64,000 nucleotides of DNA from Paenibacillus_AR mesotrionivorans (GTDB lineage Bacteria > Bacillota > Bacilli > Paenibacillales > NBRC-103111): assembly GCF_046098205.1 (NCBI RefSeq), contig NZ_JBJURJ010000008.1, positions 186,001 through 250,000 on the forward strand, read 5' to 3'. The translations under genes and the position numbers were made by a program. Below are positions 24,501 through 31,423 of the stretch, piece by piece (the stretch's first letter is position 1; each line of letters begins with the position of its first letter). The notes under the pieces are model-generated. The model was not told the origin of the DNA. It did no database searches and was given only the letters and a program-made list of their open reading frames with translations.

Positions 24501-26972
24501 CACATTGTCCAGCTTCATTTTGCTGCCGTTGGCCTGGATGCCGATACGTCCCTTGGAGTACAGAGTCGCCACATCCGTATCCACGATAAGCTTGTCGTCG
24601 ATGAACTGCTGGACCCGGCTGTCCTTGGCCTTCACGGTGTAGTGGTACAGCTTCCCGCTGTCCAGACTTTCCTCAAAAGAGCCCTTCTCCATCACATTCC
24701 ACCCGTTAGCTGCTGTGCGTTCCGCAAACTCTACGCCATTAATCGCCGTAGCGCCTTGACGCACCGCCATCTGGTAATACGGATAGTCGTTATTTTGCAC
24801 CCGGTACATGATGGAGCTCCAGCGGGCTGCATCATTGGCGGCCAGGTGGGTGGTGTCGGCCTCTATCTTGTAGTTGCCGAACAGTCCCAGATAGTCCGGC
24901 AGCAGCACCCGGGAAGGATTGTCCGGCGCTGCCAGAGCATCCAGCACAAAAGCCCCCTGCTGCACCGCCGCCTTGGATGCGGTAGTGCCTTCCTTACGGC
25001 TCCAGCCCTCCGGCATGGTGCCATCAGCGATTCCGTCGAAATTCTCCTCATAGAGAACATATTCGCTGTCCCCCGGATTTTTGACCACCAGAAGCACTTG
25101 AGTGCTTGCCGCATCCTTCTTTACCGTCAAAGGATAAACACCTTGGGAAGCCGCCGTAACGGTGCCATTGGTGATAGTGACGCCGCTGTCCTGCGACGCC
25201 GTCCAGGTTGCCGCATCTCCCCGGATATCCTTGGTGCTGAAGTCGGTGAAATCCGCGTTGAACACCATATCATGCAAGGAAAGCGATGTGCCCGCATCGG
25301 CAAGCACATAACCCGGGGTATGGCGGATTGCCGTTGCTTGGGCGCCAACCGTCGATGGAGTAACCGCAACCGTCCGGGTCAGCTCCAGATTCTCATACAC
25401 CAGCTTCAACTCCGCAGATCCGGCGCCTACCGGATAGGCAAGATTGCTGCGTACTGCCAGCACACTTTCATCGGAGGAGTAAAGCTTCAGCTTGCCGGGC
25501 AACGGACTCTGGAGGATGCCATCGGAATAATACACGGCTCCCGTTACGGTCAACGGTCCTGTTAACGCTTCAACAGAAGCAGGCACCGAGAGGTCCAAAC
25601 GGTCCGCAGTAATCCGGGTTACCTTCAGATTATCGAAGGAGACCTGGCTTTGATCCACCTGGAGGCCGACCTTGCCGGCTTCGTTCAGATAGGCTGCATT
25701 AGCGCCGGAAACGTTCATATCCAGCAGCTTGGTGTATTCGGGATCATCCTTGGCTTTGATAAACTCCTGAATGTTGCTGCCATATACCCGCACCTTCAAG
25801 GTATAATCGCCGCCCACAGCCAAAGCCTGGCTCCAATTGCCCTTCTCCGGCACCTGCCAGCCTCCGCTTGCCGTCCGGTAAGCGAACTCGTATCTGCCGT
25901 CCTGGCGCACAGCCATCTGATTATACGGCGGTTTCCCCTCAGAGGGCACACGGAACATCAACGAGGCCCATCTGGCGCTGTCCAGCACCTTTTCGAACCG
26001 CAAATCCGTTTCAATCATATAATTATCGCCTTGCACAGGCGCAATGGCCCTGCTTTGTTTGCCCGAAGCACTGCCGCTGAAGGCCAAACGCCGGTTGCCG
26101 TAGGTATCCTCCACTACACTGAAGGCAGGGCTTCCTGCGTTGACGTCGGAGATCCAGCCCACAGGCAGTTCTCCGGCCGGAACTTGTTCAAAATCCTCCT
26201 CCAGCAGCACCTGACTCACCGTTCCCGCTGCCGGAGTTTCCGACAGAACCAGTGTGCCGTAGCCGGTGGTATCATTCCAGAAGGTAGCGGAGCCGAAGGC
26301 GCTCCAGTAGCTGTTGCGGCTTTTGACGGCCTTGGCGGAGCCATCGTCGTACCGGTCGGTCACCCCGATGTTCATGCCCAGCTGCTTGGTGGTGATGGGA
26401 TCGAAGCCCAGCATATCCCATGGAATGGCCACCTCCAGATTCCAGCCGGTGCCGGTCTGGCGGATAGCACGAAGGATCCGCTTCTCATCCTTACCGCTGT
26501 GGTTGTTCAACGCTGAACCAAAGTGGAATTCCGGTGTCATAGAACCCGGCCGGTAAACAAAACCAAGCTGCATATCCCCGTTCACAAAAGGCCCCGATCG
26601 GTGCATAGTCGGATCCAGGAAAATGTTAATATTGTCCTGGTCAAACCAATACCCTGCGGACGGGTCATTAATCAGGGTGGAGTCATCCGCTTTTACCCCG
26701 ACGTACAGATAGGTGTTGTCCCAAAGCACGCCGAAACGGGCATCCTGGAAGGCGCCTTCTCCGGCATGGACCGGCAGAGGCTGGCTGACGCTCCAAATGG
26801 ACTCGTCCAAGCTGCCGTCAATCACAGGAGCATATACCGTCCTGCTTACTGTCAATTCAGGTCTGGCCTCCGCAGCATGGACTTCCGGCAGGCTCAAAGC
26901 AGGCTCTACAAGCCCCGCCAGCATTGCCGTTACCAGGAACAAACACATCAGCCTGGCCAATCTCTTCATCAT
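21519..26972 (-). CDS. SLH-anchored glycerophosphodiester phosphodiesterase with carbohydrate-binding modules
   Basis: An 1817-residue secreted protein. Order: signal peptide (1-36, MMKRLARLMCLFLVTAMLAG start); CBM9/DOMON-like domain (about 40-250, with TVYAPVIDGSLDESIW); two LamG-like jelly-roll domains (about 256-454 and 637-830, each opening E(D/N)F...P.GW); a region with bacterial Ig-like character; a GDPD TIM barrel (about 1060-1305) with the catalytic set IGHRG, PENT, FIENDIYLSKDGHLVILHD and AEIKQ; further Ig-like and Pro-rich linker; three SLH domains (from about 1629). GDPD enzymes split glycerophosphodiesters, and some (GlpQ) attack wall teichoic acid, to glycerol-3-phosphate plus alcohol. 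Start ATG 26972, 7 bp after AGGAG. It would feed the UgpB-like importer encoded downstream. Confidence 0.9.
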   Translation of the reverse strand: MMKRLARLMCLFLVTAMLAGLVEPALSLPEVHAAEARPELTVSRTVYAPVIDGSLDESIWSVSQPLPVHAGEGAFQDARFGVLWDNTYLYVGVKADDSTLINDPSAGYWFDQDNINIFLDPTMHRSGPFVNGDMQLGFVYRPGSMTPEFHFGSALNNHSGKDEKRILRAIRQTGTGWNLEVAIPWDMLGFDPITTKQLGMNIGVTDRYDDGSAKAVKSRNSYWSAFGSATFWNDTTGYGTLVLSETPAAGTVSQVLLEEDFEQVPAGELPVGWISDVNAGSPAFSVVEDTYGNRRLAFSGSASGKQSRAIAPVQGDNYMIETDLRFEKVLDSARWASLMFRVPSEGKPPYNQMAVRQDGRYEFAYRTASGGWQVPEKGNWSQALAVGGDYTLKVRVYGSNIQEFIKAKDDPEYTKLLDMNVSGANAAYLNEAGKVGLQVDQSQVSFDNLKVTRITADRLDLSVPASVEALTGPLTVTGAVYYSDGILQSPLPGKLKLYSSDESVLAVRSNLAYPVGAGSAELKLVYENLELTRTVAVTPSTVGAQATAIRHTPGYVLADAGTSLSLHDMVFNADFTDFSTKDIRGDAATWTASQDSGVTITNGTVTAASQGVYPLTVKKDAASTQVLLVVKNPGDSEYVLYEENFDGIADGTMPEGWSRKEGTTASKAAVQQGAFVLDALAAPDNPSRVLLPDYLGLFGNYKIEADTTHLAANDAARWSSIMYRVQNNDYPYYQMAVRQGATAINGVEFAERTAANGWNVMEKGSFEESLDSGKLYHYTVKAKDSRVQQFIDDKLIVDTDVATLYSKGRIGIQANGSKMKLDNVKVTLQLDPLPPMAADRFARIASPDTGIAMAPSVVTEITGAGQLAALAEPNLPATVILHVGKGLKVTDPTGTQELGELPAILESLQFRMIPAFYVHDADTAVELTDYLTAHKIEDSFIIADAGHQELVKEARQRYKRTQGVIDYRKAAGLSDEALMDIRKETTRNGAKIALMPQSFITKERTNYLQLRAIVVWGAAETSAAAPALPMHKLITAGVNGIVTASPEQAYGAYKVYSHGTTLIRKPYIIGHRGLPTMSPENTIESNKLALDYGSDFIENDIYLSKDGHLVILHDGSLERTTNGSGNVTQYTLEELKKLNANKSFPVGYDYVQIPTFLEQIELVKERNAMLMAEIKQTDTNAVVDAYVKLIEKTDSEAYIDSMSFSPDRLAYLSQIMPDMPTGLLVNSISSNESNPTKSVRDALAQVQGLNATFDVGYYGIGKNFLEAAQHRGLIVSPWTINSKNDLMNLFKLGVFGLTTDYAHWAGDWADSIKPEQETYKLDVNGKANLSAILTAYKGTQTEIVPELVWLDGQKHVAVNGTEVTALNSGTAHVLLRYTATLDDSSTYDLYSVPVTIQVAGAPDDSSPEEPGSPEQPSGTPSPEATPPVQPANTVEAKDGKVEAAALEKALATHSQVEIKLDGSSLAIPASGLLEAANQSGKQLVINGADAAYHLPLSVLKLDDLARDLGSNVDDVTLHVSIRKLNEAETTGLNQALALTGGMLAVEPLDFEVKASASNGKTVKLTFGSDYITREMTVQKTVDPRKATAAWYSPEWGGLRFVPSLFSVKDGKSVVEIKRPGNSVYTIVEHDFRFADMTGHWAAKDVELLANKLIVEGTGNGSFEGDRTITRAEFAALLVRALGLSPVAASSTFKDVAAEAWYSRDVATAVASGLINGYDDGTFRPDRVITREELAAMTMRALAVTGTGKGAVEDLNVLKPYTDSAQIIWAKEEIASAIGLGLMNGTTDTTLSPQGTATRAESAAMLKRLLAKARFINE

Positions 26973-27004
26973 GGAATCGCTCCTCTCGTTTTTGGGAACA
27001 AAAA

Positions 27005-27071
27005 AATACCCCTTATCCACCCGGCACGGCACAAATTCACGCACGTCCGTCAGGCGCATAATCAGGGTATT
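27005..27071 (-). terminator. Leader terminator upstream of the GDPD gene
   Basis: On the minus strand AATACCC (27065-27071) pairs with GGGTATT (27005-27011), with an extra ATTAT/ATAAG pairing (27058-27061 with 27013-27016), followed by a run of seven T. It lies about 30 bp before the ATG and must be suppressed for expression. The open frame running through it upstream of the chosen start is not a gene. Confidence 0.75.
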
Positions 27072-27100
27072 CTCCTCGTCTCGTACCCCGTATTCAGTTG
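27065..27100 (-). promoter_or_regulatory. Conserved leader: CAACTGAATACG box and antiterminator hairpin (GDPD gene)
   Basis: Minus strand: CAACTGAATACG (27089-27100), GGGTA (27084-27088), loop CGAGACGAGGAGAA, TACCC (27065-27069). The GGGTA/TACCC stem excludes the terminator because TACCC is the terminator's 5' arm. The 12-base box and the loop GAG-CGAGGAGA are the same as in the HAD gene leader. Confidence 0.7.
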
Positions 27101-27129
27101 TTCCTTACGGTTACACTTTAGCACCGGTT

Positions 27130-27168
27130 TGTTAACGCTTGATCAACACAATTTGAATTCCTTGTTAA
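27130..27168 (-). promoter_or_regulatory. Pho-box array upstream of the GDPD gene
   Basis: Four hexamers on the minus strand at exact 11-bp steps: TTAACA (27163-27168), TTCAAA (27152-27157), TTGATC (27141-27146), TTAACA (27130-27135). The two outer copies fit the Bacillus PhoP consensus TT(A/T/C)ACA fully. The -10 element is less clear; TAAAGT lies 9 bp downstream of the last repeat. Confidence 0.7.
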
Positions 27169-27260
27169 GATGCAAGCTTTAACGAATCTATGGAGCGCTA
27201 TTTGGCTCCACGTGTCACAGTTTCGTTAGCTGGTAGGGGTAGAAAAATCTACTATCTAGA

Positions 27261-27299
27261 TATAATTTGGTGTATGATTTAACCAGGAAACCGCTTTAA
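27261..27299 (+). promoter_or_regulatory. Candidate -10 element and cre-like site before the beta-propeller gene
   Basis: A TATAAT (27261-27266) without a good -35 is followed by GGAAACCGCTTTAA (27286-27299), matching 12 of 14 positions of an ideal CcpA palindrome (TGAAANCGNTTTCA type). Located downstream of the likely start site, it would act as a roadblock under catabolite repression. Confidence 0.35.
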
Positions 27300-27331
27300 C
27301 TTCAATTTTTTTGACTGGAAGGGGATGGAAT

Positions 27332-29374
27332 ATGAAGAACGTTACGTTATTCACAGACGATTTCTCCGGCTTTGCCATCGGGGAATTCCCGTATGACCGC
27401 GATCATTCCGCCATGGGCGAGTACCAATATGTCACCGACCCGGGGGAGCACGGGGCCTGGACCGACCAGATTTGCAGCTATGCCTACAACGGCACCGGAC
27501 CGTCCTGGATCATCACCGAGGCCGGAGGCAAACACTACATGGAGCAGATGCGTATCGAAAAAAACCGGCCCCACCGGATTTTCCCCACGCTCCAAACGGG
27601 CAAAACCGCCTGGCACAGCTACCGGCTGCAGACCGTCTTGAGGCGCCTCTCCACCAAAGGCAGCGCCGGGCTCGCCTTCTGTATGCAGAACAGCATCAAT
27701 ACACTGGTTTTTGTGCTGGAGCAGGACGAGGCTGTGTTGGCTTACCGTCACAAGGAAGAAGTAGTGATTCTGGCCAAAGCACCTTACCCGCATAACTGCG
27801 ACACGTATTACACCCTGGAAATCGACTGCAATGGCGATATGGTGGAGGCCAGTATTAACGGCAGCAAAGTGCTGAGCTACTCCTCCCCTCTCGTCGCCCG
27901 CGGCGGCAAAATCGGGATTACCGCGGACTGCCCCACCCAATTTACGGATGTGCGTGTGGAGGTTTGTCAGGACACCTTGAAGGATATTGAGAATAAGGAA
28001 ACCGCCGAGCAGCAAAAAGCTGCCCTCCTTCAACAGCAGTATCCGGCTATGAAGCTGTGGAAAACCATTGACCTGCAAAGCTTCGGTACCAGCCGCCAAA
28101 TCCGCTTTGGTCACCTGAATGGCTCCGGCGAATGGTTTATCGTGCTGGCCCAGGCGCAAAAACGGGTCAACCGTGACGCCTACGCCCATATCAGCTGCCT
28201 CACGGCTATCGATCTGGAAGGGAATGTGCTCTGGCAGCGGGGGACCCCCTCCGACCAGGCGGATAAGCTGGGGAAAATATCAGCCGACCTGCCTCTCCAG
28301 GTCTACGATATTGACGGCGACGGCGTGGATGAGGTGATTACCGCCTTGAACTTCGAGCTTCTGATCCTTGACGGCCGGACGGGAGAAGTCAAAAAAAGCG
28401 TCAAAACTCCCCTCTCCGATGATGACGACACCACCCTGTTCGGGGTACCCTACCAACTCTATGCCTTTGACCGGATCAACCCGGACGGCATCCGCATTGC
28501 CAATTTCTCCGGTAAGGAGCGCCCTTCGGATATCCTGATTAAGGACCGTTACTGCCGGGTCTATGCCCTGGATGCCGATCTGAACCTGCTGTGGAAGTAC
28601 AAAAGCGACAAAAATACCGGCCACTTCCCGTTAGCTCTGGATATAAACGGCGACGGCCGGGACGAGCTGTTATGCGGGTATACGCTGTTGGATTCCCGCG
28701 GCAAGCCTATCTGGACCTATCCCATCAGCGCTGACCACACGGATGAAATTGTAGCGGGCAAGTTTATGGCGGGCAGCGACAAGGGGTATTTCGCCTGTGT
28801 ATCGGGAACCGAAGGTTTCTTTATTGGGGATTTCCAAGGGAATATTGTAAAGAGAGATTTCATTGGCCATGCCCAGCGGGTCAGTGTTGGTAACTTTTGC
28901 CCGGACCGGGAGGGTTTTGAGCTGGTGGTGAGCAACTTCTGGGGCCATCAGGGAGTGATTTACATGTATGATTGCTTCGGTAACCCGCTCTGGGAGATGG
29001 AGAATGAATTGAACGGCAACCTACTCACTCCGGTGAACTGGAAGGGCGACGGCACCGACCTGATCCTCCTGAATGCAGACATGGAACACGGGGGGCTGAT
29101 CAACGGGGAAGGTGTGCAGGCGGTACGTTTCCCGGATGACGGGCATCCGGTACTGTGCTGCGAAGCCATTGACCTGTGCCACGACGCCCGGGACGAAATT
29201 GTGGTATGGGATTACAAACGGATGTTCATTTACACCCAGGCGGATGCGCCGCTGGCGGAGGTATATGCTCCAGTGAAATACCCCCACCACAACGCATCCA
29301 ACTACCGGGGCGAATATTCCTTCCCGGACGAGTCTTATCTTACTTTCCGGGAGGACCCGGAGGAAGCTCTCTAG
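27332..29374 (+). CDS. Large beta-propeller (FG-GAP-like) protein with N-terminal LamG-like domain
   Basis: A 680-residue protein without signal peptide or membrane segment. The N-terminal 200 residues look like a jelly-roll/LamG-type domain (TDDFSGFAIGEFPYD opening). After a short helical linker (about 215-240), repeated blades follow with calcium-loop motifs (YDIDGDGVDEVI, LDINGDGRDELL) of the FG-GAP/rhamnogalacturonan-lyase (PL11-like) propeller type, plus blades such as IDLEGNVLWQRG and LDSRGKPIWTYP. Start ATG 27332, behind AAGGGG; the frame's earlier ATG at 27311 has no ribosome binding site. Absence of a signal peptide is unusual for a glycan lyase, so an intracellular or non-classically exported role is possible. 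The 3' end overlaps the convergent anti-sigma gene by 35 bp. Confidence 0.65.
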   Translation: MKNVTLFTDDFSGFAIGEFPYDRDHSAMGEYQYVTDPGEHGAWTDQICSYAYNGTGPSWIITEAGGKHYMEQMRIEKNRPHRIFPTLQTGKTAWHSYRLQTVLRRLSTKGSAGLAFCMQNSINTLVFVLEQDEAVLAYRHKEEVVILAKAPYPHNCDTYYTLEIDCNGDMVEASINGSKVLSYSSPLVARGGKIGITADCPTQFTDVRVEVCQDTLKDIENKETAEQQKAALLQQQYPAMKLWKTIDLQSFGTSRQIRFGHLNGSGEWFIVLAQAQKRVNRDAYAHISCLTAIDLEGNVLWQRGTPSDQADKLGKISADLPLQVYDIDGDGVDEVITALNFELLILDGRTGEVKKSVKTPLSDDDDTTLFGVPYQLYAFDRINPDGIRIANFSGKERPSDILIKDRYCRVYALDADLNLLWKYKSDKNTGHFPLALDINGDGRDELLCGYTLLDSRGKPIWTYPISADHTDEIVAGKFMAGSDKGYFACVSGTEGFFIGDFQGNIVKRDFIGHAQRVSVGNFCPDREGFELVVSNFWGHQGVIYMYDCFGNPLWEMENELNGNLLTPVNWKGDGTDLILLNADMEHGGLINGEGVQAVRFPDDGHPVLCCEAIDLCHDARDEIVVWDYKRMFIYTQADAPLAEVYAPVKYPHHNASNYRGEYSFPDESYLTFREDPEEAL

Positions 29375-30071
29375 TCCCAACCTGCAGCTGGGCTTCAACA
29401 GCAGCACTTGAAGGAGGCAGCTCCATTCCCTGCTCCCAGAGCAGAATGGGGTTGTCTTTTTTCGCCCCATAATAAATCGCTTTAACCTTGGGGGCGGAGC
29501 TTGAACGGTTGGCGTTAAATTGTTCAAGATTAATGGCGGTATATCCATTCGCCAGGCCACGCTCCGCGTCTGCTTTGGATTTGATCACCGGCCGTTTGGG
29601 AGTCATGTACAGGATTCCGTCATCTCCCATTCTGCCGGATATCTGATTCACCCGGTATCCGTCTGTCAATTTTACATGATAGGCAATTCTCCCGTCCTTC
29701 ATCAGGCTTACATCTGTAATCTTTATGACACTGGAAGGAACCTCCGTACTGTTCCAACGGAATAAACCGTAATATCCCGTAATAATAACGGTGCATATGG
29801 CAGTGGCCACAAGCAGGCCTTTGGCAAAGGAGGCGGCCTTGGAGCGTTTCCAGTATCCCTTGAAGCTTACCAGCGCGGCGCTTTCCTGTTTGTTTTCCCT
29901 GAAGACCTCAAAAGGCAGGCTGCTGTTTTGCCGGAGCTTCTGCAGAGCGGCCTTACAGTGTTCGCAATCAGCCAAGTGGGCTTCAATGGATGCTCTGGTC
30001 TCCGGACTGCATACTTCATCATGGTATAGCGGCAGCAAATCCTGGACAATCTCACATGACAGCTTACTCAT
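29340..30071 (-). CDS. Zinc-finger anti-sigma factor, membrane-bound
   Basis: A 243-residue protein: N-terminal zf-HC2 anti-sigma domain (SCEIVQDLLPLYHDEVCSPE, then HLADCEHCK giving the HxxxCxxC zinc site at about 32-39), a single membrane helix near 83-105 (GLLVATAICTVIITGYYGLF), and an extracytoplasmic C-terminal sensor portion. It overlaps the upstream ECF sigma gene by 4 bp (ATGA), the classic sigma/anti-sigma pairing, so it should hold that sigma factor inactive until a surface signal arrives. The last 35 bp overlap the convergent beta-propeller gene. Confidence 0.85.
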   Translation of the reverse strand: MSKLSCEIVQDLLPLYHDEVCSPETRASIEAHLADCEHCKAALQKLRQNSSLPFEVFRENKQESAALVSFKGYWKRSKAASFAKGLLVATAICTVIITGYYGLFRWNSTEVPSSVIKITDVSLMKDGRIAYHVKLTDGYRVNQISGRMGDDGILYMTPKRPVIKSKADAERGLANGYTAINLEQFNANRSSSAPKVKAIYYGAKKDNPILLWEQGMELPPSSAAVEAQLQVGTRELPPGPPGK

Positions 30072-30571
30072 TGGTTTTCCTCCCTTATCAGGTCTTGGAT
30101 CATATTCCGTGCGCGGTGGAAGGTGACTCTGGCCCAGCTTTCCGTTTTGCTGAAAACCTCCCCGATGTGCAGAAACGACAGTTCCCCGAAAACTCTCAGG
30201 GTAAAGACCTCTTTATAGGGCTCCTTCAAACTGTGCAGCAGTTTATGAATCCGCAAGGCTTCCGTTTTGTCGATCAAGCCTTGCTCAATGGACAAGCTGC
30301 CGCCCCCCATTTTTTCGGAAATCTTCTCAGGAGGATCACTTAGGTGGAGGCGCTTTTGTTTGTCCATATGCTTGAAGTACGTATTTTTTGCGATTTGGCA
30401 CAGCCAAACGCTGATTTTGCATTGACCCTTAAACTGGTCTATGCTTTTTACTGCTTTCACAAAGGTTTCCTGTGTGATCTCCTCCGCAAGCTGCCGGTCT
30501 CTGCATAGGGATAACGCAAACAGATACACATCCTGAAAATATTGCTCATAAATCTGCTCTACATCGGCCAC
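30068..30571 (-). CDS. ECF-family RNA polymerase sigma factor
   Basis: A 167-residue protein with sigma region 2 (YEQYFQDVYLFALSLCRDRQ, LAEEITQETFVKAVKSIDQF, including the -10 recognition helix) and sigma region 4 (LHSLKEPYKEVFTLRVFGEL, SFLHIGEVFSKTESWARVTF, HRAR, the -35 recognition helix-turn-helix). It contains no region 1 or 3, as expected for ECF. It is followed by its anti-sigma factor with a 4-bp overlap. A possible autoregulatory ECF-type promoter lies directly upstream (30594-30619). Confidence 0.92.
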   Translation of the reverse strand: MADVEQIYEQYFQDVYLFALSLCRDRQLAEEITQETFVKAVKSIDQFKGQCKISVWLCQIAKNTYFKHMDKQKRLHLSDPPEKISEKMGGGSLSIEQGLIDKTEALRIHKLLHSLKEPYKEVFTLRVFGELSFLHIGEVFSKTESWARVTFHRARNMIQDLIREENQ

Positions 30572-30593
30572 ATGTTCACCACCTTATGGATAA

Positions 30594-30619
30594 GACCCGG
30601 TTGCGGGAGTTTCGTTACA
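30594..30619 (-). promoter_or_regulatory. Possible ECF-type autoregulatory promoter
   Basis: On the minus strand TGTAAC (30614-30619) and GGTC (30594-30597) are separated by 16 bp, resembling ECF promoters (TGAAAC-N16-CGTC type). The predicted start leaves only about a dozen bases before AAGGTGG and the ATG. Motif degeneracy makes this tentative. Confidence 0.35.
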
Positions 30620-30736
30620 AAACAGAAGTATTTTACATGAAACTTAACGTTATACGATGGTTTATAGTAAACTTGAGAGAGCCTGATCGTTGGCCAAAGG
30701 CGATACAATACATTTTATATTGGAGGAGAATCGTAT

Positions 30737-31315
30737 ATGGGGAAGCTTGTCTTGTTCATGCATGTGTCATTGGACGGGTATGCGTCGGATTCAAACGGTG
30801 GACTGGATTGGATTCCGTATAACGAGGAACTCGAAGCATACGCAGAAGAGGTTGTAGCCGAAGTCGGCTCCCCCGTTTACGGACGCACAACATACCGGAT
30901 GATGGAGGGTTATTGGCCCTCGGTGCTGAACGAACCGAATGCATCAAAGCATGATTTGGAGCATGCCCAATGGCTGCAGGATGTCAAGAAGATCGTCATC
31001 TCAGGTACAATGGACAAGACGGAATGGAACAATACTATGCTGATCAAGGACAATATTGCGGAGCAGATGAAGTCGCTTAAGGAGCAGTCCGGCAAAAATC
31101 TGGTGATCTTCGGCAGTCCGGGAGCGGCGAAAGCACTGCTGGAGCTGGGTTTGATTGACGAATTCTGGCTTACCATCTGTCCGGTGGTCCTGGGCGGCGG
31201 AAAAACCGTATTCGAAGGCTGTGAGAAAATTAAGCTTAAGCTGCTGTCGAGCCGAACATTCAAGTCGGGTGTTATCGCCACCCGCTATGAATTGGAGCAA
31301 CTCAGCGAAAATTGA
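30737..31315 (+). CDS. Dihydrofolate reductase family protein (RibD C-terminal-like)
   Basis: A 192-residue protein of the RibD-C/DHFR-like superfamily. Visible elements: VLFMHVSLDGYASDSNGGLD at the N-terminus, GRTTYRMMEGYWPS (cofactor-binding GR-T motif), KKIVISGTMDKTEWNNTMLI, and FGSPGAAKALLELGLIDEFW followed by PVVLGGGKTVFEG. It probably reduces a pterin-like or other small substrate with NAD(P)H; such small genes are common in soil Firmicutes and their substrates are mostly unknown. Start ATG 30737, behind GGAGGAG. It stops three bases before the promoter of the next gene. Confidence 0.88.
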   Translation: MGKLVLFMHVSLDGYASDSNGGLDWIPYNEELEAYAEEVVAEVGSPVYGRTTYRMMEGYWPSVLNEPNASKHDLEHAQWLQDVKKIVISGTMDKTEWNNTMLIKDNIAEQMKSLKEQSGKNLVIFGSPGAAKALLELGLIDEFWLTICPVVLGGGKTVFEGCEKIKLKLLSSRTFKSGVIATRYELEQLSEN

Positions 31316-31317
31316 TA

Positions 31318-31401
31318 TTGACAAAATAGTGTTTTTATGCTATAATTTACATATTATAGCTTTCGGTTTATAATAAGATTCTCCTGGCCAGGGGGAATCT
31401 T
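31318..31401 (+). promoter_or_regulatory. Consensus promoter, operator-like palindrome and leader hairpin of the methyltransferase gene
   Basis: TTGACA (31318-31323) and TATAAT (31341-31346) are spaced 17 bp, a perfect sigma-A promoter. The -10 lies in an inverted repeat GCTATAAT/ATTATAGC (31339-31346 and 31353-31360), a likely repressor site. The leader then contains a long hairpin (AAGATTC at 31375-31381 with GAATCTT at 31395-31401, inner CCTGG/CCAGG) just before the ribosome binding site, which could attenuate or mask translation. Confidence 0.75.
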
Positions 31402-31423
31402 ATTTGTTTATGGAGGCGGATGT

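Noticed and set aside
24087..25565. A 492-residue plus-strand frame
   Set aside because: It is antisense to the GDPD protein gene with no recognisable domain or ribosome binding site.
26973..27059. N-terminal extension of the GDPD protein
   Set aside because: The frame is open through the leader terminator, but the AGGAG and signal peptide support the start at 26972.
31375..31401. Riboswitch in the methyltransferase leader
   Set aside because: Only a single long hairpin is visible; no known riboswitch core could be matched.
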